Source of the DNA: Nocardioides nematodiphilus
Lineage (GTDB): Bacteria; Actinomycetota; Actinomycetes; Propionibacteriales; Nocardioidaceae
Assembly (NCBI RefSeq): GCF_020216525.1
Contig: NZ_JAIWOY010000001.1
Location: forward strand, 310,001-374,000
DNA length: 64,000 nucleotides
Direction of reading: 5' to 3'
The notes under the pieces are model-generated. The model was not told the origin of the DNA, did no database searches, and saw nothing but the letters and a program-made list of their open reading frames with translations. The position numbers and the translations under genes were made by a program. Every line of letters starts with the position of its first letter. Position 1 is the first letter of the stretch. Shown in pieces: positions 17,675 through 25,944 of this stretch.

Positions 17675-18910
17675 ATGAGCCCGGCGTTCACCACACGCCG
17701 CCGCGCTGAGGAGTTCGACCGCCTGGTCGAGAGCACCTTGAGCGGCGCACCCGTCACCGAACCGGTGTCGGCCGACCTGGCCGAGCTGGCCGGCTTCGCT
17801 GCTGCGCTCAGCGCCGTGCCGGAGATCCAGCCCCGCCCCGCCTTCTCCGCTGCTCTGCGAGAGCGCCTGATGACCGCGGCGGTCACCGAGCTCGCCGCCG
17901 GCGGCGGCGACGCGATCACCGATCGCCTCACGGTCCGCAACAACCCGGTCCGCCGCAAGCACGAGCGCCGCATCACCGTCGGGCTGGCCTCGCTGGCCAT
18001 CGTCGGCGCCAGCACCGGCACCGCGCTCGCCTCGCAGGGCTCCCTGCCCGGCCAGCCGCTCTACCCGGTGAAGCGCGCGATCGAGAACGTCCGCACCGGC
18101 TTCACCCCCAGCGACAGCGGCAAGGCCAGCGCCTTCCTCAGCGACGCCGACACCCGCCTCGACGAGGTCGCCCAGCTCTCCCGTGGCTCGGACGACGACG
18201 TCGCCCGGATCAACGACACCCTCAACAGCTTCGCCGACCAGGCCAAGAAGGCCTCCGACATCCTGCTGAGCGACTACCAGGAGCACCAGGACGCCGCCTC
18301 CATCGAGAAGCTGCACGCCTTCACCTCAGACAGCATCGACCAGCTGACCGTCCTCGAGCCGTTGCTGCCTGCCGGCGCCAAGGACGCGCTGACCGCGGCC
18401 GCCCAGGCGGTCCTGATGATCGACACCGCGGCCAGCAACCTCTGCCCGACCTGCGCGGGCAACCCGATCACCTCGATCCCCGAGACGCTGCTCGCCGCGA
18501 CCTCCGACACGATCGGCACGATCGCGAAGTCGCTGCAGCCCCCGGCCGGCACCGGCAGCAGCACCGGGTCCGGCACGACCGGCGGCGGGAAGACGTCGCC
18601 CACGCTGCCCCACGTCCCGAGCAACGTCGGCCCGGCGAACGTCCTCCCGTCGCTGCTGCCGACCATCGGCAAGAGCGGCTCCGGCACGAGCACGGGCCAG
18701 GGCAGCACGCGGCCCACCTCGAAGCCCAGCACGATCGGCGGCGTCGTCCAGGGCGTCACCGGCGGTGTCGGGGACACCCTCGACGGGGTCACCGGCGGGC
18801 TGACCAACGGCCTGACCGATCAGCTCGACAACACGGTCGGCGGCGTCACGGGCGGGGTCGACGACCTCCTCGGCGGCCTCCTCGGCTCGACGAAGACCAC
18901 CGCTCCCTGA
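17675..18910 (+). CDS. rsbN: RsbN-like anti-sigma factor with extracytoplasmic DUF5667 domain
   Basis: A 411-residue membrane protein. The cytoplasmic N-terminus (about 1-97) opens FTTRRRAEEFDRLVESTLSG, and one helix follows (about 100-120, ITVGLASLAIVGASTGTA). The outside DUF5667 domain (about 125-270) contains LPGQPLYPVKRAIENV and is helical, with a CPTC pair at about 264-267. The rest is a Gly/Ser/Thr/Pro-rich tail ending in repeated GGVTGGV-like units. This architecture and the position after bldN are those of Streptomyces RsbN, which holds BldN at the membrane. AGGA precedes the ATG. The stop abuts the stop of the convergent acyltransferase gene. Confidence 0.8.
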   Translation: MSPAFTTRRRAEEFDRLVESTLSGAPVTEPVSADLAELAGFAAALSAVPEIQPRPAFSAALRERLMTAAVTELAAGGGDAITDRLTVRNNPVRRKHERRITVGLASLAIVGASTGTALASQGSLPGQPLYPVKRAIENVRTGFTPSDSGKASAFLSDADTRLDEVAQLSRGSDDDVARINDTLNSFADQAKKASDILLSDYQEHQDAASIEKLHAFTSDSIDQLTVLEPLLPAGAKDALTAAAQAVLMIDTAASNLCPTCAGNPITSIPETLLAATSDTIGTIAKSLQPPAGTGSSTGSGTTGGGKTSPTLPHVPSNVGPANVLPSLLPTIGKSGSGTSTGQGSTRPTSKPSTIGGVVQGVTGGVGDTLDGVTGGLTNGLTDQLDNTVGGVTGGVDDLLGGLLGSTKTTAP

Positions 18911-20050
18911 TCAGCGGAAGACGGACTGGCGCTGCATCAGCAGCGAGTAGAGCGTCTGCTGGATCGTCTCGCGCACCTGGTCGGTGACGTTGAAGACCAG
19001 CATCGGGTCCTCGGCCGCGCTGGCGTCGTACTCGTCGGTGCGGATCGGCTCGCCGAACTCCATCAGCCACTTCGACGGCAGCGGGATCGCACCCAGCGGG
19101 CCGAGCAGCGGGAAGAACGGCGTGATCGGCAGGTACGGGACGCCCATCGCCTTCGCGAGCGCGGGGATGTTGCCGACCAGCGGATAGATCTCCTCGGCGC
19201 CGACGACCGACAGCGGCACGATCGGCACGCCGGTCCGCAGGGCGGAGGAGACGAAGCCGCCGCGGCCGAACCGCTGCAGCTTGTAGCGCTCGCTATAGGG
19301 CTTGCCGATGCCTTTGAAGCCCTCCGGCCACACGCCGACGAGCTCGCCGCCGCGCAGCATCCGCTCGGCGTCCTCGGAGCAGGCCAGGGTGGCGCCGCCC
19401 TTGCGGGCCAGGGAGCCGACGATCGGCAGCCGGAAGACCAGATCCGCACCGAGCGGGCGCAGGGAGCGTCCGGCCAGGTCGTTGAGCATGACCATGGTCA
19501 TCAGGCCGTCCATCGGCAGGGTGCCGGAGTGGTTGGAGACCACCAGCGCGCCACCCTCGGCCGGGACGTTCTCGAGGCCGCGGACCTCGATCCGGAACCA
19601 CTTCTGCGCGACCGGGCGCAGCAGGCTGACCAGGAAGCGCTGGGTGAGCTCGGCGTCGAAGCCGTACTCGTCGACGACGTAGTCGCCGGTGACGCGGCGG
19701 CGCAGGAAGGCGAGGAAGCGGGCCAGCTGCGGCTCCCACTCCTCACCGAAGATCTCGCGCGCGGCGATGTCGAGCGCGGCCTGCCACTCGGCGAGCGGGA
19801 TGTGCTTCAGCGGACCTCTGTCCTGCGTGTACGCGGGCGCCGCGGCCGCGGCGGGGGCAGCCTCAGCGGGCTCGATCACCGGCGCGGTCTCGCTCCCGGC
19901 CTCGGCCGGGGACTCCTCGACCGGATCGGGCGCGGGTGCGGGGCGCGCCTTCGGCTTCGCGAGCGCGCGCGCCGCGGCAGAGGGCGCCTGGCCGGTGCCC
20001 CGTCCAGGGCGGCCCCGGGTGCCGATCGGGATGATCTCGGCGTCACCCAT
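18911..20050 (-). CDS. Lysophospholipid acyltransferase (PlsC) family protein
   Basis: A 379-residue protein with an N-terminal Ala/Pro-rich, probably disordered region (about 1-75) and an acyltransferase domain from about 170. The catalytic block is VSNHSGTLPMDGLM. His and Asp are six residues apart, as in the MGAT-like branch, rather than four. The acceptor-binding VWPEGFKGIGKPY follows. It probably acylates a glycerol or glycolipid at the membrane. It overlaps the epimerase gene by 8 bases, a pairing I recall for Rv0501-Rv0502 in mycobacteria. Confidence 0.85.
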   Translation of the reverse strand: MGDAEIIPIGTRGRPGRGTGQAPSAAARALAKPKARPAPAPDPVEESPAEAGSETAPVIEPAEAAPAAAAAPAYTQDRGPLKHIPLAEWQAALDIAAREIFGEEWEPQLARFLAFLRRRVTGDYVVDEYGFDAELTQRFLVSLLRPVAQKWFRIEVRGLENVPAEGGALVVSNHSGTLPMDGLMTMVMLNDLAGRSLRPLGADLVFRLPIVGSLARKGGATLACSEDAERMLRGGELVGVWPEGFKGIGKPYSERYKLQRFGRGGFVSSALRTGVPIVPLSVVGAEEIYPLVGNIPALAKAMGVPYLPITPFFPLLGPLGAIPLPSKWLMEFGEPIRTDEYDASAAEDPMLVFNVTDQVRETIQQTLYSLLMQRQSVFR

Positions 20051-21080
20051 CGAGACTCTCCTGCAAGGCGTGTTGAGCGCGTACGGAGGGCAGCTGCGCC
20101 TCGAGGGTGGCGAGTGCGCGGTCGACGCGGCCGCCGGTGGGGACGAGGTCCTGGGCGAAGTCGTCGAGCGCCGCAGCCGTGGAGTAGGTGGGCTCGAAGC
20201 CGAGCACCTCGCGGGTGCGGGTGGTGTCGATGCCGCGACCGAAGGTGAGCAGGGCGCGCAGCTCGGGCGAGACCTGAGCGACGTGGGCCGACTTGAGCAG
20301 GCCCAGCCCGAAGGAGGGCACCGGGAGCATCGGGCGCTGCAGGCGGCGGACCACCTGGGACAGCGGCATCACGCCGTCGCCGGCGAGGTTGAAGGTGCCG
20401 GCGACCTCCGAGCGCAGCACGTGGCCGAGTGCGCCGTAGAGGTCGTGCTCGTGCAGGAACTGCAGCCGCGGGTCGTAGCCGAGCCGGCGCGGGATGAGCG
20501 GCAGCCGCAGGTAGCTCGTCATCGGGCTCGTCACCTTGGGCCCGATGACGTTGGCGCAGCGCAGCGTCGTCACGCAGACGTCGGGGCGCCGGCGGGCGAA
20601 GCCGCGGACGTATCCCTCGATCTCGGCGACGTCCTTGGCGTAGCCGCCACCCGCGCGCCTGGTCTCCGAGGTCTCGGTGAACATCGCGGGGTCGCGGCTG
20701 CTGGCGCCGTAGACGTGGGCGGTCGACTTCACCACGAGGCTCTTGACCGTCGCCGACTTCTGGCAGGCAGCGAGGAGCTGCATGGTGCCGATGACGTTGA
20801 GCTCCTTCATCATCGATCGACCGCCACCGACGAGCGGGGTCGAGATGATGCTGAGGTGGACGACGGTGTCGACGTCCTCCTTGGCGATCACCTTGGCGAT
20901 CACCGGATTGCGGATGTCGGCGCGGACGAACGACATCCCGCCGATGTCACCACCGGGCGGGACCACGTCGACGCCGATCACCCGGTCGACGTTCGGGTGA
21001 GCCGCGGCCGCGCGCGCAAACCTGCGACCGAGGTCTCGAGAGACCCCGGTGACGAGAACAACCCGCCCTGCGCTGGCCAC
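20043..21080 (-). CDS. NAD-dependent epimerase/dehydratase family protein
   Basis: An extended short-chain dehydrogenase of 345 residues. The cofactor motif is VLVTGVSRDLGRRFARAA, with an Asp (VIGVDVVPP) suited to NAD binding. The catalytic area is STAHVYGASSRDPAMFTE followed by the segment GGYAKDVAE, where Y and K sit in the usual YxxxK spacing. It resembles mycobacterial GalE2 (Rv0501) in sequence type and place. The substrate is unknown; a sugar nucleotide is the usual guess. The GTG start is at 21080. Confidence 0.85.
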   Translation of the reverse strand: MASAGRVVLVTGVSRDLGRRFARAAAAHPNVDRVIGVDVVPPGGDIGGMSFVRADIRNPVIAKVIAKEDVDTVVHLSIISTPLVGGGRSMMKELNVIGTMQLLAACQKSATVKSLVVKSTAHVYGASSRDPAMFTETSETRRAGGGYAKDVAEIEGYVRGFARRRPDVCVTTLRCANVIGPKVTSPMTSYLRLPLIPRRLGYDPRLQFLHEHDLYGALGHVLRSEVAGTFNLAGDGVMPLSQVVRRLQRPMLPVPSFGLGLLKSAHVAQVSPELRALLTFGRGIDTTRTREVLGFEPTYSTAAALDDFAQDLVPTGGRVDRALATLEAQLPSVRAQHALQESLDG

Positions 21081-21113
21081 TGGCTCTAACGCGAGATCAG
21101 TTGGATCCGAGCG

Positions 21114-21215
21114 TCACTTGCCGAGCTTGCGACGGGCAACACGCGTCTTCTTGAGCAGCTTGCGGTGCTTCTTCTTCGCCATCCGCTTGCGACGCTTCTT
21201 GATGACAGATCCCAC
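21114..21215 (-). CDS. Small ribosomal protein bS22 (AURKAIP1/COX24-type)
   Basis: A 33-residue, strongly basic protein, half lysine and arginine, beginning [20 protein letters not shown] and ending RVARRKLGK. This is the actinobacterial AURKAIP1/COX24-domain peptide, identified as ribosomal protein bS22 near the decoding centre of mycobacterial 30S subunits (recalled). AAGG lies 9 bases before the GTG start. It sits between the HTH gene and the epimerase gene, matching the mycobacterial Rv0500A-Rv0500B-Rv0501 order as I recall it. Confidence 0.9.
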   Translation of the reverse strand: MGSVIKKRRKRMAKKKHRKLLKKTRVARRKLGK

Positions 21216-21321
21216 GGAACAACCTTTCGACTGCACCGACGACCTTCGCCGGCGCCGGCGGATGCGACTCCACCGGTCGGGCCAGCCTATCGGGCGTGGC
21301 CAGAGGTGGCGGAATCGGGGA

Positions 21322-21528
21322 TCAGCCGGCGTTGTAGAAGGAGTTCTTCAGGTAGTCGTTGGCGTCCTCTTCACGGACACGGAAGGAACGGCCGACGCGG
21401 ACGGCCGGCATCTCGCCGCTGTGGACGAGGCGGTAGACGGTCATCTTGGAGACGCGCATCATCGCTGCGACCTCAGCAACCGTCAGGAACGTGCTGTCGG
21501 AGATGTCACCGGGCTTGTTGGCAGCCAT
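21322..21528 (-). CDS. Excisionase/MerR-like small helix-turn-helix protein
   Basis: A 68-residue DNA-binding protein. The winged HTH ([20 protein letters not shown], then [20 protein letters not shown]) covers most of it. It matches the conserved actinobacterial family represented by Rv0500A, whose role is uncertain; it is not a phage excisionase here, since no phage genes are nearby. The ATG at 21528 with GTGGAAA just upstream is preferred over an earlier in-frame ATG. Confidence 0.85.
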   Translation of the reverse strand: MAANKPGDISDSTFLTVAEVAAMMRVSKMTVYRLVHSGEMPAVRVGRSFRVREEDANDYLKNSFYNAG

Positions 21529-21676
21529 CGTTTCCACGCTTTCTTCGCAACGCGCCATCGGCTTCCCCACCGATGAACATCACGCTGCACTGAGCGTGAG
21601 GTTAGTGCCCCCTGTGACTCGTGGGGAAGAGGAAACGGATGGTAATTTATCGCGTACGGCGTGTCGACTTGATTTC

Positions 21677-21700
21677 GTGGCGATTCGGGCCCATCGCCAC
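21677..21700 (-). terminator. Hairpin after acuC
   Basis: An 8-base perfect stem (GTGGCGAT / ATCGCCAC) with an 8-base loop lies two bases beyond the acuC stop on the minus strand, followed by GAAATCAAG. It probably ends the ppx-to-acuC transcript, leaving the HTH gene with its own promoter in 21529-21676, where I see no clear -35/-10 pair. Confidence 0.5.
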
Positions 21701-21701
21701 C

Positions 21702-22904
21702 TCAGGGCAGCGGGTCGAGGCCCAACAGGGGGAAGACCGCCATACGGGTGGCGTTGACCTGCCGGTCCAGCCAGGTGTTCGGGTCGTAGCCCCTCGACCA
21801 GTCCCGATAAGCGGGCACCTTACCGTCGGTCATCAGCCTCGGCGCCTCCACCCCGGCCAGTTCCCGGACGTGCTCGCGCCATGCGCCCGGAACCTCGGTC
21901 GACGGGTCCACCGGCTCCCCGCTCGCGACCGCGAGCAGGTGGGTCCAGGCGCGGGGCACCACGTCGATCACGGCGTAGCCGCCACCGCCGAACGCGACCC
22001 ACTTGCCCCCGCACACCTCGTGCGCGAGCGCGTGCAGCGCGACGTACGCGGCCCGCTGACCGTCGACGCTGAGCATCAGGTCGGCGAGCGGGTCCTCGGC
22101 GTGGGAGTCGCAGCCCTGCTGGGTGACCAGGATGTCGGGCTTGAACTCGCGGATCAGGTCCGGGACGACCGCGTGGAACGCGCGCAGCCAGCCGTGGTCT
22201 GCCGTTCCGGGCGGCAGCGCGACGTTGGCGGCGCTGCCCTGCGCGTCGCGCCCACCCACGTCGTCGGCGAAGCCGGTGCCCGGGAAGAGCATCTGGCCGG
22301 TCTCGTGCAGGCTGATGGTCAACACCCGTGGGTCGTCCCAGAAGACCCGCTCGACGCCGTCGCCGTGGTGGACGTCCACGTCGACATACGCGACGCGCTC
22401 CGCGCCGTGGTCGAGCAGCCACTGGATGCCGACGGCGACGTCGTTGTAGATGCAGAACCCGCTGGCCTTGCCGGGCATGGCGTGGTGCAGCCCGCCCATC
22501 GGGTTGACTGCATGGACGTTCTCGCCCGCCCAGACCCGGCGGCAGGCCTCGATGCTGGCGCCCACGATGTGGGCGCTGGCGTGGTGGATCTCCGGGAAGA
22601 GCGGGTTGTCCTCGGTGCCGAGGCCGAACTCGAGGTCGGGGCGCATGCTGGCGCCGGCCCGCTCGACGGCCTCGATGAACTGCGGGTCGTGCACGGTGAC
22701 CAGCTGGTCGAGGGTCCCCATCGGGGCGGGGGCCACCTCGAGGCGGTCGAGGACGCCGAGGTCGCCGGCGAGGCGCATCGTCAGCGCCACCCGGACCGGT
22801 GCCATCGGGTGGGAGGGTCCGAAGTCGTACTCCCCCAGGCTGGCGTCGTAGACGACCGCCGCGCCCCCGGTGCACCCATCCATGGGGCTGACGGTACCTG
22901 TCAC
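21702..22904 (-). CDS. acuC: Acetoin utilization protein AcuC (class I histone deacetylase-like)
   Basis: A zinc-dependent deacetylase of 400 residues. The active site is complete: HH pair in GGLHHAMPG (H140, H141), zinc ligands in VDVDVHHGDG (D177, H179) and QGCDSHAEDP (D266), and a tyrosine in FGGGGYAV (Y310). It probably deacetylates acetyl-CoA synthetase or polyamines; no acs or acuA gene is in view to decide. The GTG start overlaps the proC stop, with an ATG seven codons later as the alternative. Confidence 0.9.
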   Translation of the reverse strand: MTGTVSPMDGCTGGAAVVYDASLGEYDFGPSHPMAPVRVALTMRLAGDLGVLDRLEVAPAPMGTLDQLVTVHDPQFIEAVERAGASMRPDLEFGLGTEDNPLFPEIHHASAHIVGASIEACRRVWAGENVHAVNPMGGLHHAMPGKASGFCIYNDVAVGIQWLLDHGAERVAYVDVDVHHGDGVERVFWDDPRVLTISLHETGQMLFPGTGFADDVGGRDAQGSAANVALPPGTADHGWLRAFHAVVPDLIREFKPDILVTQQGCDSHAEDPLADLMLSVDGQRAAYVALHALAHEVCGGKWVAFGGGGYAVIDVVPRAWTHLLAVASGEPVDPSTEVPGAWREHVRELAGVEAPRLMTDGKVPAYRDWSRGYDPNTWLDRQVNATRMAVFPLLGLDPLP

Positions 22905-23701
22905 TCCCCGCGGCCGATCTCCCGCGAGCGGTCGCGGTTGGCCCGGGTGGCGTCGAGCAGGATCCCGCGCAGCCCGGCGCGCTCGAAGACGCGCAGCGCG
23001 GCGGCGGTGGTGCCGCCGGGCGAGGTGACGTTCTCCCGCAGCACCGCCGGGTGCTCGCCGGTCTCGCGCAGCATCAGCGACGAGCCGGCCAGGGTCTGAT
23101 TGACCAGCTGGGTGGCGACCGCCCGGGTCATGCCGAGGTGCACGCCGGCCTCGACGAGGGACTCCGCGATGTAGAAGACGTAGGCCGGGCCCGAGCCGCT
23201 GATCGCCGCGGCGGCGTCGATCTGCGACTCGGGGACGATGACGACCTGACCGATCGCGGCCAGGATCTCCTCGGCGCGAGCGACCTGCTCGGGACGCGCA
23301 TGCGAGCCGGCCGCGACCACCGACATCCCCTCCCCGATGAGGGAGGGCGTGTTGGGCATGACCCGGACGACGCCGACCCCGAGCGGCAGCGCGGCCTCGA
23401 TCGAGGCGGTGGTCAGGCCCGCGGCCAGCGAGATGATCAGCTGCTCGGGGCGGATCGTGAGACCGGCCAGCACGTCGACGACCTGGTAGGGCTTCACGCC
23501 GAGGATCAGGACGTCGGCCTCGGCGGCCGCGCCGGCGGGGTCGAGCGCGGCGATGCCGTACGTCTCGGCGAGCTCGGCCGCACGCTCGGGCCGGCGGACG
23601 CCCGCCACGACGGTCTCGGGCGCGTGGCCGGCCTTCAGCAGCCCGGCCAGGACGGCCTCACCCATGTTGCCGACGCCGATGATCGCGATCGTGGAAGTCA
23701 C
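22901..23701 (-). CDS. proC: Pyrroline-5-carboxylate reductase ProC
   Basis: The last step of proline synthesis, NAD(P)H-dependent. The 266 residues include the Rossmann motif IIGVGNMGEAVLAG, the MPNTPSLIGEG loop and the signature segment VTSPGGTTAAALRVFE. The GTG start is at 23701. It follows the ABC permease gene by 19 bases and overlaps acuC. Confidence 0.95.
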   Translation of the reverse strand: MTSTIAIIGVGNMGEAVLAGLLKAGHAPETVVAGVRRPERAAELAETYGIAALDPAGAAAEADVLILGVKPYQVVDVLAGLTIRPEQLIISLAAGLTTASIEAALPLGVGVVRVMPNTPSLIGEGMSVVAAGSHARPEQVARAEEILAAIGQVVIVPESQIDAAAAISGSGPAYVFYIAESLVEAGVHLGMTRAVATQLVNQTLAGSSLMLRETGEHPAVLRENVTSPGGTTAAALRVFERAGLRGILLDATRANRDRSREIGRGE

Positions 23702-23720
23702 ACGCGAAGGTTAGCCGCGA

Positions 23721-24461
23721 TCAGGGTGTACGGCGGCGCAGTGTCGCCGCGCCGAGGATCAGCAGAGCGACGGCGTACCCGAGGACGACCAGCAGATCCT
23801 GCGCGACCGCGGAATCGGCGGAGCCGACCGTGAGGTGCTGCATCGCGTCCACCGCGTAGGAGAGCGGCAGCACCTCGGAGATCGCGTGCAGCACACCCGG
23901 CAGCTGGTCGCGGGGCACGAAGAGACCGCACAGGAGGATCTGCGGCACGACGAGCGCGGGCATGAACTGGACCGCCTGGAACTCGGTGTTCGCGAACGCG
24001 GAGACGAACAGGCCGAGGGCCGTGCCGAGGACCGCGTCGGCCACCGCCACCACGAGCAGCACGCCGACCGAGCCGTGCACCTCCATCCCGAGCAGGCCGA
24101 CCGAGACGCCGACGGCGGCGCCGGACTGCACCGCGGCGAGCAGCCCGAAGGCGAGCCCGTAGCCGAGGAGGAAGTCGAGCTTGCCCAACGGCATCGCGAG
24201 CAGCCGCTCGAGCGTGCCCGAGGCGCGCTCGCGCAGCGTGGTCACCGAGGTGATCAGGAACATCACCACGAACGGGAAGATCGCCAGCAGCGCCGGGCCG
24301 GTGCGGTCGAACGGCGAGGGGCTCGGCACCTCGCGGAACATCCACCACAGCAGCGCCATCAGCGCGCAGGGGATGACGACGAGCATGGCCAGGGTGCGCG
24401 GGTCGCGGCGCACCTGCTGCAGCACACGCAGGGCGACGGCCAGCGTGCGGGTGGGGGTCAC
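23721..24461 (-). CDS. ABC-2 type transporter permease
   Basis: A 246-residue membrane protein with six predicted helices and the typical ABC-2 layout: a first helix after RRDPRTLAMLVVIP, the RERASGTLERLLAMP coupling segment, and a conserved LPLSYAVDAM region near the C-terminus. With the ATPase gene that overlaps it (GTGA) it forms an exporter whose substrate cannot be read from the sequence. Confidence 0.85.
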   Translation of the reverse strand: MTPTRTLAVALRVLQQVRRDPRTLAMLVVIPCALMALLWWMFREVPSPSPFDRTGPALLAIFPFVVMFLITSVTTLRERASGTLERLLAMPLGKLDFLLGYGLAFGLLAAVQSGAAVGVSVGLLGMEVHGSVGVLLVVAVADAVLGTALGLFVSAFANTEFQAVQFMPALVVPQILLCGLFVPRDQLPGVLHAISEVLPLSYAVDAMQHLTVGSADSAVAQDLLVVLGYAVALLILGAATLRRRTP

Positions 24462-25153
24462 GACTCCACCAGCGTCAGGAACGCCGACTCGATGTCGGCG
24501 GTGCCGGCGTGCTGCTTGATCGCATCCGGGGTGTCGGCGGCGATGATCGCGCCCTCGCGCATCAGGAGCAGCTGATCGCAGCGGTCCGCCTCGTCCATCA
24601 CGTGGCTGCTGACCAGGACGATCGCACCGTCGTCGGCGAGCCGGTGGAAGAGCGCCCACAGGTCACGGCGCAGCACCGGGTCCAGGCCGACGGTCGGCTC
24701 GTCGAGGACCAGGACGTCGGGGCGGCCCAGCAGCGCGACGGCGAGGGAGGCGCGCGAGCGCTCGCCGCCGCTCATCCGGCCGACGACGTGGTGGCGCTGG
24801 GCGCCGAGGTCGACCGCCTCGATGACGCGGCTGGTCTCCTCGGGCGCGACTCCGAGCACGCGGGCGAAGAAGCGCAGGTTCTCCGCGAGGGTGAGGTCGT
24901 CGTACACGCTGGCGGCCTGGGTGACGTACCCGATCCGCCGGCGCAGCGCCGCCGACCCGGCCGGCTCGCCGAGCACCGTGACCGTGCCGCCGTGGATGCG
25001 CTGGACGCCGACGATCGCGCGCAGCAGCGTCGACTTGCCGCACCCGGACGGGCCGAGCAGGCCGGTCACGCCCGGACCGACGTCGAGGCCGAGGCCGTCG
25101 AGCACGGCACGGCCCCCACGCCGTACGACCAGGCCCGCGATCTCGATGGTCAT
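24458..25153 (-). CDS. ABC transporter ATP-binding protein
   Basis: A 231-residue ATPase with Walker A GPSGCGKST, Q-loop YVTQAASVYDDLT, signature MSGGERSR, Walker B DVLVLDEPTVGLDP and a switch histidine in VSSHVMDEADRC. It belongs with the following permease. The ATG at 25153 overlaps the stop of the TIM-barrel gene (ATGA), which excludes the much longer open frame upstream. The exporter pair interrupts the ppx-TIM barrel-proC neighbourhood. Confidence 0.9.
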   Translation of the reverse strand: MTIEIAGLVVRRGGRAVLDGLGLDVGPGVTGLLGPSGCGKSTLLRAIVGVQRIHGGTVTVLGEPAGSAALRRRIGYVTQAASVYDDLTLAENLRFFARVLGVAPEETSRVIEAVDLGAQRHHVVGRMSGGERSRASLAVALLGRPDVLVLDEPTVGLDPVLRRDLWALFHRLADDGAIVLVSSHVMDEADRCDQLLLMREGAIIAADTPDAIKQHAGTADIESAFLTLVES

Positions 25154-25929
25154 GGTCGGAAGTGCTCGCGCGCGAACTCCAGCGACTCGCGCAGGTCGGC
25201 CTCGCGCTCGGCCTTGGTGGCTGCCTTGCGGGTGTTGATCTCGAGCACGATCTCGCCGTCGAACCCACTGGTGGCGAGGTGGCGCAGGAAGGCGGCGGCG
25301 TTCATGTCGCCGCGCCCGGGGACCAGGTGCTGGTCCTTGGCGCCGTCGGTGCCGTCGGTCAGGTGGATGTGGCGCAGGGTCGGGCCGAGCCGCCTGGCCA
25401 TCTCGATGACGTCGTCCTGGGCGATCGCGGCGTGCGAGAGGTCGATCGTGGTCGACGCGTAGTCCTCGGTCGAGGGGTCCCAGTGCGGGAGGTACATCTG
25501 CATGGAGCGCTTGGAGGCGCGCCACGGGTACATGTTCTCGACGGCGAAGTAGAGGCCGGTGTTGGCCTCCATCTTCGCGATCCCCTCGACGAAGCCGGCG
25601 GCGTACTCGCGCTGCCAGCGGAACGGCGGGTGCACCACCACGGTGCCGGCACCGACGGCGTGCGCCATCTCGGCCGAGCGCTCGAGCTTGCCCCACGGGT
25701 CGGTGCCCCAGACCCGCTGGGTGAAGAGCAGACACGGTGCGTGCACCGCCGAGATCGGGACGCCGTGGTGGTCGCTGAGCTGCTGCACGGCCGAGGTCTG
25801 CTGGGACAGCGCATCGACGCCGACCATCACCTCGACGGCGTCGTAGCCGACGGAGCGGGCGTACGCGAACGCGTGCGCGGTCGACTCCGGATAGACCGAG
25901 ACGGTGGAGAGGCCGATGCGGGTCATCAC
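25150..25929 (-). CDS. Sugar phosphate isomerase/epimerase-like TIM barrel protein
   Basis: A 259-residue protein of the xylose isomerase-like (AP endonuclease family 2) fold. Conserved metal-site residues can be seen in VHPPFRW, FAVENMYPW, IDLSHAAI, IHLTDG and VLEINTRK. The reaction is unknown. The mycobacterial counterpart (Rv0498, recalled) lies in the same order and is also uncharacterised. It follows ppx by 15 bases. Confidence 0.8.
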   Translation of the reverse strand: MMTRIGLSTVSVYPESTAHAFAYARSVGYDAVEVMVGVDALSQQTSAVQQLSDHHGVPISAVHAPCLLFTQRVWGTDPWGKLERSAEMAHAVGAGTVVVHPPFRWQREYAAGFVEGIAKMEANTGLYFAVENMYPWRASKRSMQMYLPHWDPSTEDYASTTIDLSHAAIAQDDVIEMARRLGPTLRHIHLTDGTDGAKDQHLVPGRGDMNAAAFLRHLATSGFDGEIVLEINTRKAATKAEREADLRESLEFAREHFRP

Positions 25930-25944
25930 TGTCCTTTTCGGTGC

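Noticed and set aside
21322-21528. Excisionase-like HTH gene as a sign of an integrated element.
   Set aside because: No integrase, attachment repeat or phage gene is nearby, and the gene belongs to a conserved chromosomal order.
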